NCBI GenBank assembly: GCA_937928015.1
Contig: CALFXA010000183.1
Location: 1-39,632 of the forward strand
Reading direction: 5' to 3'
DNA: 39,632 nt
From: an uncultured Anaerolineales bacterium
GTDB lineage: Bacteria; Chloroflexota; Anaerolineae; Anaerolineales; Villigracilaceae
A program made the translations under genes and the position numbers. The notes below the pieces were generated by a model that searched no databases, was not told the origin of the DNA, and saw only the letters and a list, made by a program, of their open reading frames with translations. Within the stretch, counting starts at the first letter, position 1; each line of letters starts with the position of its first letter. Positions 1-9,404 of this stretch are shown here, piece after piece.

Positions 1-312
1 GAGTCGATCCGCAAACGCGTGCAAACCGCGCGCGATATTCAACATCACCGATTTACCAATCCCCAATCACCGATCTCCGACATCATCTGCAATGCGGACA
101 TGCGTGTGGCCGAGGTGCGGCAATTCTGTCAGGTGGATGACCAAAGCCAGGCCCTGATGCGCTCGGCCATGACTCAGTTGAACCTGTCGGCGCGCGCCTA
201 TCACCGCATCCTCAAACTGGCGCGCACCATCGCGGATCTGGCCGGGAGTGAGAAAATCCAGTCCGTGCACTTGGCCGAGGCCTTGCAGTATCGTCCGAAG
301 TTGATGCTGTAA
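1..312 (+). CDS. comM: Mg-chelatase-like AAA ATPase (ComM/YifB family), C-terminal part
   Basis: The reading frame is open from the first base of the window, so only the last 103 residues are present and the start lies outside. The visible part matches the C-terminal domain of the ComM/YifB family: an R-x-x-Q-x-x-R segment, then a helical stretch with LSARAYHRILKLARTIADL and a closing H-L-A-E-A-L-Q-YRP motif, all typical of the end of these proteins. The AAA+ core with the Walker motifs is upstream of the window. In naturally transformable bacteria ComM is a hexameric helicase that helps branch migration of incoming DNA; in others the role is unclear. A hairpin followed by T residues closes the gene. 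Confidence 0.85.
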   Translation, partial: ESIRKRVQTARDIQHHRFTNPQSPISDIICNADMRVAEVRQFCQVDDQSQALMRSAMTQLNLSARAYHRILKLARTIADLAGSEKIQSVHLAEALQYRPKLML

Positions 313-330
313 ACAAAAGCATTGTTTTCG

Positions 331-360
331 TGAATCATGCACAGTGCATGGTTCATTTTT
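331..360 (+). terminator. Rho-independent terminator after the comM-like gene
   Basis: A 9-bp stem (TGAATCATG at 331-339 pairing with CATGGTTCA at 347-355, one G-U pair) with a 7-nt loop is followed by five T. It starts 18 bp after the stop codon and separates the gene from the MerR promoter. Confidence 0.65.
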
Positions 361-401
361 AATCCCCCGAAACTCAAATCCAAAATTCCCCATCAAAAGC
401 C

Positions 402-432
402 TTGACTTGGAGTCGACTCCAGGTGTTACACT
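402..432 (+). promoter_or_regulatory. MerR-type promoter and operator (copy 1, merR)
   Basis: The -35 box TTGACT (402-407) and -10 box TACACT (427-432) are 19 bp apart, the overlong spacing used by MerR-family activators that untwist DNA. The spacer opens with the perfect 14-bp palindrome TGGAGTCGACTCCA (408-421). The same palindrome in the same position relative to -35 and -10 recurs at 6501-6531. It most likely gives autoregulation of the MerR gene that starts 18 bp further on. Confidence 0.85.
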
Positions 433-449
433 GCCTGTCGAGGTGAACC

Positions 450-851
450 ATGAAAATCGCAGAGGTCAGTGAAAGGTTTGGTCTTTCGGTCGATACGCTG
501 CGTTATTATGAGCGCGTCGGGCTGATCCCACCCGTGCATCGCAATGAGGGCGGAATCCGCGACTACGATGAGCTCGATCTCATGCGGGTCGATTTCATCA
601 AATGTATGCGTGGAGCAGGTCTGCCCGTGGAAGTTCTGATCGACTACATGGACCTGGTCCAGCAGGGCGACATCACCATCGAGGCCAGAAAAGAGATCCT
701 GATCGAACAGCGCAATCTGGTCGCTGCCCGATTGGAAGAAATGCAAAAAACGTTGGAGCGCCTGAACTACAAGATCGAAGCCTACGAAAAAGCTCTCTTG
801 AAAAAAGAGCAGGAGATCGGTCAGGTGGAAGAACTGATGGCTGGCGACTAA
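450..851 (+). CDS. MerR family transcriptional regulator
   Basis: A 133-residue MerR-family protein. The N-terminus carries the winged helix-turn-helix (IAEVSERFGLSVDTLRYYERVGLI, in two blocks, residues 3-26) with the usual R-Y-Y-E-R-x-G-L-I signature. A long C-terminal coiled coil (about residues 80-130) serves dimerisation. Cys51 (in FIKCMRGAG) is the only obvious cysteine; this position and the overall length resemble the NmlR/AdhR group that senses aldehydes or other electrophiles through a thiol, but that is inference. The start is supported by GAGGTG at 440-445. Its promoter is of MerR type, and the same operator is found before the operon at 6563, so this protein probably controls two operons with two aldo/keto reductases, an alcohol dehydrogenase and exporters. 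Confidence 0.9.
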   Translation: MKIAEVSERFGLSVDTLRYYERVGLIPPVHRNEGGIRDYDELDLMRVDFIKCMRGAGLPVEVLIDYMDLVQQGDITIEARKEILIEQRNLVAARLEEMQKTLERLNYKIEAYEKALLKKEQEIGQVEELMAGD

Positions 852-896
852 CGCGTTTTGCCGCTGGTCGAATTCCTAAAAATTACGAATTCTGAA

Positions 897-1016
897 GGTG
901 GTCGAGTAGTTCCGAGCATAGCGAGGAACGTATCGAGACTACATTGCTTCGAAGATAAGTATTTTCACTTATTGGTGGTCTCGATATGGCGGACGAACAC
1001 CGCCTACTCGACCACC
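897..1016. repeat. Long imperfect inverted repeat, REP-like
   Basis: The outer arms GGTGGTCGAGTAG (897-909) and CTACTCGACCACC (1004-1016) are exact complements. Inner arms TATCGAGAC (931-939) and GTCTCGATA (978-986) also pair. A further small stem (GTTCC 909-913 with GGAAC 925-929) lies inside the left half. Elements with the core GGTCTCGATA...CTACTCGACC are common dispersed repeats in several bacterial phyla. It sits between merR and the aldo/keto reductase operon, so it could stabilise or attenuate a read-through transcript. Confidence 0.75.
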
Positions 1017-1070
1017 GAAATAGCTTTGAAATAAACTGTCAGGTGTTAGATTTAGAACAGTGAAAGGAAT

Positions 1071-2291
<1,221 letters not shown>

Positions 2292-2320
2292 ATCAACGAA
2301 AAACAAACAGGACATCCATA

Positions 2321-3205
2321 ATGCACATCGGATTGCAAATTCCATCTTTCAAATATCCCGGCGGCACGGCTGCCATCCGTCCAAAGTTAAAAGAGATCGT
2401 CACGACGGCGGAAGAAGCGGGATTCCATAGTCTGTGGGTCATGGACCATTACTACCAGATCAAGGGCTTGTTCGGCGAGGCTTATACCGATCCCATGTTG
2501 GAGGCCTACACTACGCTTGGATACTTTGCAGGGCTGACAGAAAAAGCTCATCTTGGCGTGTTGGTGACCGGCGTGATTTACCGTCACCCTGCCGTACTGA
2601 TGAAGATGGTCAACACGCTCGACATTCTCTCCGGCGGGCGCGCATATTTCGGTATCGGCGCAGCTTGGTATGAGGACGAAGCAAAAGGCAACGGTATCCC
2701 CTACCCCTCGACTTCGGAGCGTTTCGAGCAACTGGAAGACAGCCTAAAACTGGCAAAGGCTCTATGGAGCAGCGACGAGACCTCTTTCACCGGCAAGCAT
2801 TTTTCCGCGCCCGCAATGACTAATAATCCGCGCCCGCTATCGAGCCCGCATCCACGCATCATGATGGGCGGTACGGGACCCAACAAAACCCTGCGCATGG
2901 TTGCCCAGTATGCGGATGCCTGCAACATCGGGGATTGGGTCGGGACGGCGAATATGCAAAAGGCGCTCGATGACATCCAACGGCATTGCGACGCTTTGGG
3001 ACGCGACTACAACACAATCGAGAAAACCTGCCTCGGTACAGTACATCTTTCGGGGAAGGATACAGTAGGCAGCGTCATCGATCGCATCCGAGGGCTTTCC
3101 GCAATGGGATTCACGCATGCGATCTTCAACATGCCCGACGTTTACACTATCACCCCGCTCGATACTTTTGCGAGAGAAATCATCCCGTCTGTAGCGGGAC
3201 TTTAG
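2321..3205 (+). CDS. LLM-class flavin-dependent oxidoreductase (possibly F420-dependent)
   Basis: A 294-residue protein of the luciferase-like monooxygenase superfamily, a TIM barrel that binds FMN or coenzyme F420. Family features include the N-terminal IGLQIPSF strand, E-A-G-F-x-S-L-W-V-M-D-H (residues about 32-43), the LTEKAHLGVLVTGVIYRHPA block that lines the cofactor, L-D-x-L-S-G-G-R-x-x-x-G-I-G-A-A-W, and a C-terminal G-G-x-G-x-x-K-T-L-R-M-V-A-Q-Y-A-D. It resembles proteins annotated as LLM class F420-dependent oxidoreductases, but sequence alone does not separate F420 from FMN users. It sits between an aldo/keto reductase and an alcohol dehydrogenase (12 bp downstream) and is surely co-transcribed with them. 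Confidence 0.9.
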   Translation: MHIGLQIPSFKYPGGTAAIRPKLKEIVTTAEEAGFHSLWVMDHYYQIKGLFGEAYTDPMLEAYTTLGYFAGLTEKAHLGVLVTGVIYRHPAVLMKMVNTLDILSGGRAYFGIGAAWYEDEAKGNGIPYPSTSERFEQLEDSLKLAKALWSSDETSFTGKHFSAPAMTNNPRPLSSPHPRIMMGGTGPNKTLRMVAQYADACNIGDWVGTANMQKALDDIQRHCDALGRDYNTIEKTCLGTVHLSGKDTVGSVIDRIRGLSAMGFTHAIFNMPDVYTITPLDTFAREIIPSVAGL

Positions 3206-3217
3206 GAGAAATAAATA

Positions 3218-4252
3218 ATGAAAGCAACAGTCATGTACGGTGCAGGAGATGTTCGTGTGGAGAATGTCCCTGATGCTCAAATCAAAGAATCAACTGATGC
3301 CCTTGTAGTCGTTACTCACGCTGCCATCTGTGGTAGTGATCTCTGGCCCTACAAAGGAATGCCTGCCAGCGAAGTTGGTCAACGCATGGGTCATGAATTT
3401 ATCGGCATTGTCGAGGCGGTAGGCAAGGATGTTCACAAGATCAAAGTCGGTGACCTGGTCGCCGCGCCGTTTGCCTGGTCGGATGGCACCTGCGAATTTT
3501 GCCAGCAGGGTCTGCACACCTCCTGTCTGCATGGTGGCTGGTGGGGCGGCACAAAACTGGATGGGGGTCAGGGAGAGGCGGTGCGCGTTCCGCAAGCCGA
3601 TGGGACGTTGTATCCGCTGCCGGTTGGCAGGGACCATACCCTGATGTCCTCGCTTCTCACTCTGACCGATGTGATGGCGACGGGACATCATGCCGCAGTG
3701 GCCGCCAAAGTGAGTCCCGGCAAGATCGCGGCGGTGGTCGGCGGCGGCGCAGTGGGGTTATGCGGAGTCATCGCAGCGAAAAGACTCGGCGCGGAGCAGA
3801 TCATCTTTTTAGATCGTCATGCCGACCGCATTGCGCTTGCCAAAGAATTCGGCGCGACGGATATCGTCAGCGAGCGCGGGGATGCCGCAATTGAACGTGT
3901 GCTGGCTCTCACCAATGGACTTGGCGCTCATTCGGTCCTGGAATGTGTCGGCTACGAAGAATCGACTCGTACGGCCTTGAGCATTGCCCGCCCTGGCGGT
4001 ACAGTGGGACGCGTGGGTGTTCCACAAGATGAAGCCATGCCCGCTGCCATGCCAACCTTCTTCCGAAACGTCACCATCTCTGGCGGACCTGCCCCTGCGC
4101 GCGCCTACTTCGATGAACTGCTCCCCGACGTACTCGAAGGAAAGATTCAACCCGGCAAAGTGTTCGATTTCACGGGCGACATCAGCAAAGTGCCCGATGG
4201 CTATCGCGCCATGAACGACCGCAAAGCCATCAAGGCGATGATCGAATTCTAA
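3218..4252 (+). CDS. Zinc-dependent alcohol dehydrogenase (MDR family)
   Basis: A 344-residue medium-chain dehydrogenase/reductase. The catalytic zinc region shows C-G-S-D-L-W (Cys38) and G-H-E-F-I-G-I-V (GHE motif). The structural zinc lobe reads TCEFCQQGLHTSC with three cysteines, where the classical family has four. The Rossmann nucleotide-binding motif is VVGGGAVGLCGV, with an acidic residue (LDRH) at the end of the second strand, suggesting NAD rather than NADP. The start has AGGAG nine bases upstream. It is the last gene of the operon and is followed by a strong terminator. The substrate is not predictable; context suggests reduction of aldehydes or oxidation of alcohols in a detoxifying pathway. 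Confidence 0.92.
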   Translation: MKATVMYGAGDVRVENVPDAQIKESTDALVVVTHAAICGSDLWPYKGMPASEVGQRMGHEFIGIVEAVGKDVHKIKVGDLVAAPFAWSDGTCEFCQQGLHTSCLHGGWWGGTKLDGGQGEAVRVPQADGTLYPLPVGRDHTLMSSLLTLTDVMATGHHAAVAAKVSPGKIAAVVGGGAVGLCGVIAAKRLGAEQIIFLDRHADRIALAKEFGATDIVSERGDAAIERVLALTNGLGAHSVLECVGYEESTRTALSIARPGGTVGRVGVPQDEAMPAAMPTFFRNVTISGGPAPARAYFDELLPDVLEGKIQPGKVFDFTGDISKVPDGYRAMNDRKAIKAMIEF

Positions 4253-4281
4253 AGATCGGCAAGTGTGCAGTATCCGATATG

Positions 4282-4325
4282 AAAAGCAACCCGCTCAATT
4301 TTTTTTTGAGCGGGTTGCTTTTATG
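4282..4325 (+). terminator. Strong terminator ending the aldo/keto reductase operon
   Basis: Seventeen-base arms (4282-4298 and 4306-4322) are exact complements, with a T-rich loop. The A-run at the left and T-run at the right allow termination from both sides, so it may also serve the minus-strand gene that ends at 4328. Confidence 0.9.
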
Positions 4326-4327
4326 AA

Positions 4328-5467
4328 CTAAAGCGCAATTCCCATTTCTTCAATAAACTCGAAATAGGTCTGCCCCGAAAATCCACGCGGGATGGGCGGC
4401 GTCTGCTCGAAAGTGGACTGGATGGTCTGGTTAACCTTGGTCTCGCTGCTCTTGACGATGCCATGCAGGACCTCCAACGCATGATAGGCCATTTCCTTGT
4501 TGGCGCGGTTCCTGCGTCCCATACGCATCGACCAGGCCATTTCGGCCACGCCCAGTCCGCGATATTCCTCGGTGAAGGCGTGGCTTTGCTGCATGACGAT
4601 GGGCTCGCTATTGCCCTTCAAGATGACCTTGACCTCGCCACCGAAGCGGTCGGGGTCAGCCATGTAGAGGATGCCCATCGTCCCATGCAGGGTCAGGACG
4701 GGCCTTTCGGGGGCGGTGAAAATGGAGTTGGCATCGAAGAGCACATTCCCGACCGTACCGCGTTCGAATTGCAGTGTACCCGCCATCAGGTTTTCACATT
4801 CGATCTGGAAAGGCTCGCCGAAGTTTTCCAGGGCGAAGATCTGTCGTTCGGGTTTATGCGTCCGCGTGACACCTGAAACTTCCTTGACGGGTCCCAGCAC
4901 GCTTAGCAGGGCAGTGATGGAATAAATGCCCACGTCGAAGCCTATGCCACCGCCAGGCTTGGCGGTGAAGGGGAAGGCGCGGCTGAAGATCTCGCTGTCG
5001 CGGGTGAGGATGGAAACGCAGGAGGTGACGTCGCCGATCAGGCCGCTGTCCACCACGTAGCGGGCGGTCTGGATGGCCGCCCCGAGAAAGGTATCGGGAG
5101 CAGCCCCAAGGTACAGATGCTTTTCATCCGCGATCTTCAGCAACTCGGCGGCGTGTTCCAATTCCACCGACAGGACCTTTTCGGTGTAGACGTTCTTGCC
5201 CGCTTCGAGCAGTTGCTTGATGACAGGGTAATGCCCCATCGGCGCGGTCAGGTTGACCACGATTTCAATCGAGTCATCGGCCAGAATCTCGTCGAAGGTC
5301 ATTTCTTGGATGCCGTATTTCTGCGCCTTGGCGTGCGCCTTTTCGGGCGTGCGGTCACAGCAACCGACCACGTCCAGTATCTTGAACTTGTTGATCATGG
5401 TGCCGAGGTAGGCGTCGCTGATGCCGCCGCTGCCGACGATGGCCGTTTTGACGGGTTGTATTTTCAT
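4328..5467 (-). CDS. Gfo/Idh/MocA family oxidoreductase
   Basis: A 379-residue NAD(P)-dependent oxidoreductase. The N-terminal Rossmann domain starts with TAIVGSGGISDAYL and continues with VVGCCDR, then the family signature E-A-G-K-N-V-Y-T-E-K-V-L (the usual EKP is EKV here). The C-terminal alpha/beta domain includes GGGIGFDVGIYSI, equivalent to the substrate-binding G-G-x-x-x-D-x-G motif. Members act on sugars, inositols or related polyols. The ATG at 5467 is chosen because GAGGA lies four bases upstream and the fold starts at once; an upstream in-frame ATG at 5509 would add 14 residues overlapping a dispersed repeat. It follows the TolB-like gene with a 90-bp gap and is probably in the same transcript. 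Confidence 0.9.
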   Translation of the reverse strand: MKIQPVKTAIVGSGGISDAYLGTMINKFKILDVVGCCDRTPEKAHAKAQKYGIQEMTFDEILADDSIEIVVNLTAPMGHYPVIKQLLEAGKNVYTEKVLSVELEHAAELLKIADEKHLYLGAAPDTFLGAAIQTARYVVDSGLIGDVTSCVSILTRDSEIFSRAFPFTAKPGGGIGFDVGIYSITALLSVLGPVKEVSGVTRTHKPERQIFALENFGEPFQIECENLMAGTLQFERGTVGNVLFDANSIFTAPERPVLTLHGTMGILYMADPDRFGGEVKVILKGNSEPIVMQQSHAFTEEYRGLGVAEMAWSMRMGRRNRANKEMAYHALEVLHGIVKSSETKVNQTIQSTFEQTPPIPRGFSGQTYFEFIEEMGIAL

Positions 5468-5503
5468 TTTGTCCTCAATTTTTGTAATCAAAAAATTTTT
5501 TCC

Positions 5504-5545
5504 CGTCATTGCTTCGTCGCCGCTACGTGGCTCCTCGCAATGACG
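5504..5545. repeat. Dispersed inverted repeat (CGTCATTGC...GCAATGACG)
   Basis: CGTCATTGC (5504-5512) and GCAATGACG (5537-5545) are exact complements flanking TTCGTCGCCGCTACGTGGC. This is the kind of short dispersed repeat with CATTGCGAGGAGC and GCTTCGTCG cores found between genes in many bacteria. A related element lies at 14434-14511. It occupies the gap between the TolB-like and Gfo/Idh/MocA genes. Confidence 0.75.
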
Positions 5546-5557
5546 AAAATACTAAAC

Positions 5558-6433
5558 TCACTTGAGGCGATACGAGACGAAGGCAATGGTGCGGTTATCG
5601 GGCGACCACGAGTTGACGTTGATGGTGCCCTGTCCGCCGAACAGCTTTGCGATGAGTTTGGATTCGCCGCCCTCGGCTGGAATCAGGCGTAGCTCCACGT
5701 TCTTGTTGGCGGGATGATCGCCAGGTTCCACATCGCCTCTGGCATAGGCGATGTAGACCACCCACTGGCCGTCGGGCGAGACGTGCGGGAACCAGCAGTT
5801 GGCCTCCTCCTTGACCATGTGAGTCGGGTTGGCGCCGTCGGCTTCCATGCGCCAGACCTGCATCAACCCCGTGCGGACCGAGTTAAACCAGATGTATTTG
5901 CCATCGGGCGAATACTCGGGACCGTCATCCAGGCCAGGCAGATTGGTGAGCTGAGTCTCTTCGCCGCCATCCACCGAGATGGTGTAGATGTCGTACTGTC
6001 CGCCGCGTTCGGCGCAGTAGGCCAGGCGCGCACCGTCGGGCGACCAGCCATGCAGATAGCTGGGGCCTGATTCCGTTACCAGGCGGGGAGCGCCGCCCGT
6101 CAGCGGCAGGATGTAGATGCGCGATTGGGCATCCTCATGCGTGTGGTGACTGACAGCCAGTTGCGAATGGTCAGGAGAGAGGACGTGATCGTTGTTGCAG
6201 TCGATGGCAAAGCCCGTGTCGACTTGCTTGATTTCGCCGCTGTCAAGATCGTACGAAAATATCCGCCCACGGCTGTTGTAGACCAGGCGGCCGTCGCGCG
6301 TCCAGTTGGGCGCCTCAATCACGTAGTCGAATTCCTTGAGAATCTTTCTTTCACCGGTGAAAACGTCCACTGTTTCCAAAATGCTGAACGAGTCGCGCTG
6401 GGCAACCCATTGTCGCAATATTTCGATATCCAT
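5558..6433 (-). CDS. TolB-like beta-propeller protein (WD40/PD40 repeats)
   Basis: A 291-residue protein made of PD40/WD40-like blades: repeated W-S-P-D-G or S-P-D-G-K motifs ([55 protein letters not shown]) followed by strands with a Y-x-I or V-W-R-M core. Unlike TolB it has no signal peptide or amidohydrolase domain, so it is probably cytoplasmic. Such short propellers are often annotated as biopolymer transporter TolB-like proteins; the actual ligand is unknown. The start has GGAGGC at 6439-6444. The gene is divergent from the DUF2255 operon and probably transcribed together with the sugar oxidoreductase downstream, suggesting a minor role in carbohydrate metabolism. Confidence 0.85.
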   Translation of the reverse strand: MDIEILRQWVAQRDSFSILETVDVFTGERKILKEFDYVIEAPNWTRDGRLVYNSRGRIFSYDLDSGEIKQVDTGFAIDCNNDHVLSPDHSQLAVSHHTHEDAQSRIYILPLTGGAPRLVTESGPSYLHGWSPDGARLAYCAERGGQYDIYTISVDGGEETQLTNLPGLDDGPEYSPDGKYIWFNSVRTGLMQVWRMEADGANPTHMVKEEANCWFPHVSPDGQWVVYIAYARGDVEPGDHPANKNVELRLIPAEGGESKLIAKLFGGQGTINVNSWSPDNRTIAFVSYRLK

Positions 6434-6453
6434 GCGGGGCCTCCAATATTTGC

Positions 6454-6482
6454 AATTTACCTCGCAGTTTTACCATACTCAA
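6454..6482 (-). promoter_or_regulatory. Candidate promoter of the TolB-like gene
   Basis: Read on the minus strand, TTGAGT (6482-6477) and TAAATT (6459-6454) are 17 bp apart and lie 20 bp before the ATG. The MerR palindrome at 6507-6520 is only 25 bp upstream of this -35 box, so divergent co-regulation is possible but not shown. Confidence 0.4.
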
Positions 6483-6500
6483 CGAGTTTTTTTCCAACCC

Positions 6501-6531
6501 TTGACCTGGAGTCGACTCCAAGTGATAAACT
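6501..6531 (+). promoter_or_regulatory. MerR-type promoter and operator (copy 2, DUF2255-MFS operon)
   Basis: TTGACC (6501-6506) and TAAACT (6526-6531) are separated by 19 bp, and the spacer begins with the same palindrome TGGAGTCGACTCCA (6507-6520) as the merR promoter at 402-432. The two sites share geometry base for base, which is strong evidence that the MerR protein encoded at 450 controls this operon. The first ATG lies 31 bp downstream of the -10. Confidence 0.88.
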
Positions 6532-6562
6532 TTTTTATAAGAAAAAGAATAGGAGACAATCA

Positions 6563-6952
6563 ATGAGCGCATGGACCAGCCCAGAGCTCGACAAAATTGA
6601 CAAAGCGGAAGAATTGACCCTGTCCTCTTTGCGACGAGATGGCACGTTGCGCAAACCAGTCATCATGTGGGTGGTGCGCGTGGACGGGCACATCTATGTC
6701 CGCGCCTATAAGGGGCGGACCTCGCCCTGGTTCCGTGGTGCTCAAACGCGGCATCAGGGTCGCATCCGCGCGGGCGGTATGGAAAAGGATGTCGCCTTCA
6801 TGGAAGAGTCCGATCCCGAGGTCAATCGGCGGGTGGATGCGGCGTACCTCGCGAAATACGCCCACTCCCCCCAGTACGTCGCCCCCATGGTGGAGCCCGC
6901 GGCAAAGTCCGCGACCCTCGAACTGATTCCGCTTGCGGCGGGTTTTAAATAG
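6563..6952 (+). CDS. DUF2255 family protein
   Basis: A 129-residue soluble protein. The segment from about residue 23 (SLRRDGTLRKPVIMWVVRVD) through GHIYVRAYKGRTSPWFRGA matches the DUF2255 family, whose members share W-V-V-R-V-x-x-x-x-Y-V-R-x-x-x-G and are thought to have a split-barrel-like fold related to flavin-binding proteins, though no biochemical role is established. The ATG at 6563 is chosen because AGGAG lies at 6551-6555; the frame is open further upstream but no start there has a ribosome binding site and it would run through the promoter. First gene of the MerR-controlled operon, 17 bp before the MFS gene. Confidence 0.88.
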   Translation: MSAWTSPELDKIDKAEELTLSSLRRDGTLRKPVIMWVVRVDGHIYVRAYKGRTSPWFRGAQTRHQGRIRAGGMEKDVAFMEESDPEVNRRVDAAYLAKYAHSPQYVAPMVEPAAKSATLELIPLAAGFK

Positions 6953-6969
6953 CACGAGAAAGGGATTAA

Positions 6970-8409
6970 ATGTCATCACAATTCAATTCAGAACCACAAC
7001 ATCACCCGTCTAATCGCAAGGTTGCCGTCGGCGTGTGGGCGATCTTCATCGCAGAATTCGTCAGCCTGCTTTTTGCCAACGCCAGAAATATCGCCCAGCC
7101 AGGCATGATAGCCGAGTTCGACGGGATGACACTCTTCTCGTGGCTGATCGCATTACCTGCCCTGGCAGGCGCGGCAGGGACATTGCTCTTCGGGAAACTC
7201 TCCGACGTGTATGGACGGCGAACCATGATTTTGCTCTCCGTTGTCATCTTTAGCGTCGGATTGTGGATTTCCTCCCAAAGCACATCCATGTCGTTTCTGG
7301 TGACGGCGCAAACCTTCATGACCATTGGACATTTTCCGATCTATCCGCTGTGCGTTGCGGCGATTGGGGACCTCTTCCCACCTTCACAACGTGCCAAGTG
7401 GACCGGCCTGCTCAACATCCCCGTCGGATTCGCGGCGCTGTTTGGTCCCGTTATCGGCGGTGTCGTGGCCGAAAGCATATTCGGCTGGCGCGGATTGTTT
7501 TGGGGCACCATTCCCCTGAACCTGATCGCAGGCGGTTTGGTTGCTTTTGCATTGCCCGATACCGCCCAAAAGGTGAAGCCTAAAATAGATGTGCTCGGCA
7601 CCTTCGTGATGGTGGCGGCTACTACCACGCTCATCCTTGGCTTCTCATGGCTCGGCGTTGCAGGCAAGTTTTGGTCAGGTGTGACCCAGCTTCTCATCTC
7701 ACTCGTGACGTGGATGGCCTTCATCCAGATCGAGAAGCGGGCGGAGGCGCCCATCCTCGATCCGAAGGTGCTGTTCAACCGCACCTTCGTCACGGCGGCT
7801 ATTGCTGGTTTGCTTTCTTTTTTCGGCACGGTGGCAATCGCAGGCTATTCACCAATCTTTGTTCAACAAGTGATGAGGGTCAGTCCCGCCATCAGCGGCT
7901 CAATGTTGACTCCCTTCAGCGCTTTGGTGGCATTCATGGGCGTTCCAGTGGGGTTCGTGCTAGCAAAGACAAAGAAATACCGCGGGATGCTCATTTTGGG
8001 ATATGCCGTCGTAACGCTTACCATGCTGGCGATGTGGCGCTTCACCGCCGGCACGCCGATCTGGGCCTATGTGCTGGTGACGGGCGTTGCGGGCATCGGT
8101 CTGGGAATACTCCCCACCATCAACACCGTGGTGGCGCAATTTGCCGTTCCCAGGAATCTTTTGGGTGTGGCGGTCGGCGCAATCTTTTTCTTCCAGATGG
8201 TCGGCATTGCGGTCTCCCCAGCCCTTCTGGGGTTTGCACAAAACAGCGCCCTAGACCTGGAAAGCGGTTTGAAATTGGTCTTCCTGGTGAGCGCGGTTGC
8301 GTTGGGTCTTGCCTTGTTACTCATCCTGACCATCCCTGAAATATCACTGGATACGGAAGAAGTCGAATCGAACGAATCTATTATCTCCGTGGAGACTTCA
8401 CTTTTGTAA
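6970..8409 (+). CDS. MFS multidrug exporter (DHA2, EmrB/QacA-like)
   Basis: A 479-residue integral membrane protein of the major facilitator superfamily with about 12-14 hydrophobic segments. Motif A (GKLSDVYGRRTMI, about residues 75-87) sits in the loop between TM2 and TM3, and the drug:H+ antiporter motif C is seen as GFAALFGPVIGG in TM5. Length and motifs fit the DHA2 drug:H+ antiporters. The start has AAAGGG nine bases upstream. In an operon with reductases under a MerR-type promoter, it probably exports a toxic organic compound or its reduced product. No outer-membrane or adaptor partner is present. Confidence 0.9.
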   Translation: MSSQFNSEPQHHPSNRKVAVGVWAIFIAEFVSLLFANARNIAQPGMIAEFDGMTLFSWLIALPALAGAAGTLLFGKLSDVYGRRTMILLSVVIFSVGLWISSQSTSMSFLVTAQTFMTIGHFPIYPLCVAAIGDLFPPSQRAKWTGLLNIPVGFAALFGPVIGGVVAESIFGWRGLFWGTIPLNLIAGGLVAFALPDTAQKVKPKIDVLGTFVMVAATTTLILGFSWLGVAGKFWSGVTQLLISLVTWMAFIQIEKRAEAPILDPKVLFNRTFVTAAIAGLLSFFGTVAIAGYSPIFVQQVMRVSPAISGSMLTPFSALVAFMGVPVGFVLAKTKKYRGMLILGYAVVTLTMLAMWRFTAGTPIWAYVLVTGVAGIGLGILPTINTVVAQFAVPRNLLGVAVGAIFFFQMVGIAVSPALLGFAQNSALDLESGLKLVFLVSAVALGLALLLILTIPEISLDTEEVESNESIISVETSLL

Positions 8410-8424
8410 ATAAAAGAAACAAAT

Positions 8425-9393
8425 ATGAAAAACACTTCCAACCTCAAAGGGATCAGCTTTCTTTTACTGGCAATGCTGATCGGTTCGCTGCAGGCTGTCG
8501 CGGTCAAATTGATCGGCGGCAGTTATTCCGTACTGGAGATCGTCACCTTTCGCAGCCTGGTCGCCCTGCCCATCACGCTGGTCTTCTATCGGCTCGAAGG
8601 CGGACGAGGATTCCCGACCACCACCCAACGCAGGCTGCAACTGGTGCGCGGAATTTTCCTTTTCCTCTCCTACACCACTTTCATGATGGGGCTGGCCGCC
8701 CTGCCGCTGGCCGATATTGAATCGATCCGTTTTTCGGGACCGATGATGATTACCATTTTGTCAGTTTTTATGCTGGACGAAAAAGTGGAACTGCGACGCT
8801 GGCTCGCGCTGATCGTTGGGTTCGCAGGTATCCTGCTGATCGTCCAACCCGGCTCGGCGAATTTCAACGAAGGCTCGCTCTTCGTTTTGATTTCGGTTCT
8901 TTTCTACGCTCTGACCGTGATCCTCACCCGAAAGATGAACGCCACCAATAGCAGCGCCACGATGGCGTATTTTAGTTCCTGGGTCTACCTGATCGCCGCC
9001 TTTATCTTCTCGCCACTGGCTGCCGCTGTGGGGGAAATTCCCAATGCTCACCCAAGCATCGCCTTCCTGTTCCATGCGTGGACCATGCCAACCTTGCTGG
9101 ACTTATTCATCATGTCTGGCCTGGGGCTCGTCTGGGCGGGTTGGATGTATTTCATGACCCGCGCTTACAGCGCCGCGCAAGCCTCAGTAATCGCTCCGTT
9201 CGAATATATCTCGCTGCCCATCAACATCATGTGGGGGTTTCTCATCTGGCATGAAATCCCTGCAGGAACGACCATCACAGGCGCTGTTTTGACTCTGGTG
9301 AGTGGTCTGTATATTTTGATTCAGGAACAAAAACAAAAGAAAGCGCAAAATCAGATCCTTATTGATAATGCCGCGCTGGAAAATGACGCATAA
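8425..9393 (+). CDS. EamA/DMT family permease
   Basis: A 322-residue membrane protein with ten predicted helices in two EamA repeats (about residues 5-140 and 150-290). Typical family motifs are seen: FRSLVALP after TM2, F-S-G-P-M-M-I-T-I-L-S-V-F-x-L-D-E-K at the end of the first repeat, R-R-W-L-A-L-I-V-G-F-A-G-I-L-L-I, and A-x-V-I-A-P-F-E-Y in the second. DMT members export amino acids, nucleosides or drugs; the substrate is not predictable. It sits 15 bp after the MFS gene and 11 bp before the second aldo/keto reductase, as part of the MerR-controlled operon. Confidence 0.9.
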   Translation: MKNTSNLKGISFLLLAMLIGSLQAVAVKLIGGSYSVLEIVTFRSLVALPITLVFYRLEGGRGFPTTTQRRLQLVRGIFLFLSYTTFMMGLAALPLADIESIRFSGPMMITILSVFMLDEKVELRRWLALIVGFAGILLIVQPGSANFNEGSLFVLISVLFYALTVILTRKMNATNSSATMAYFSSWVYLIAAFIFSPLAAAVGEIPNAHPSIAFLFHAWTMPTLLDLFIMSGLGLVWAGWMYFMTRAYSAAQASVIAPFEYISLPINIMWGFLIWHEIPAGTTITGAVLTLVSGLYILIQEQKQKKAQNQILIDNAALENDA

Positions 9394-9404
9394 AGGAGAA
9401 AGCC

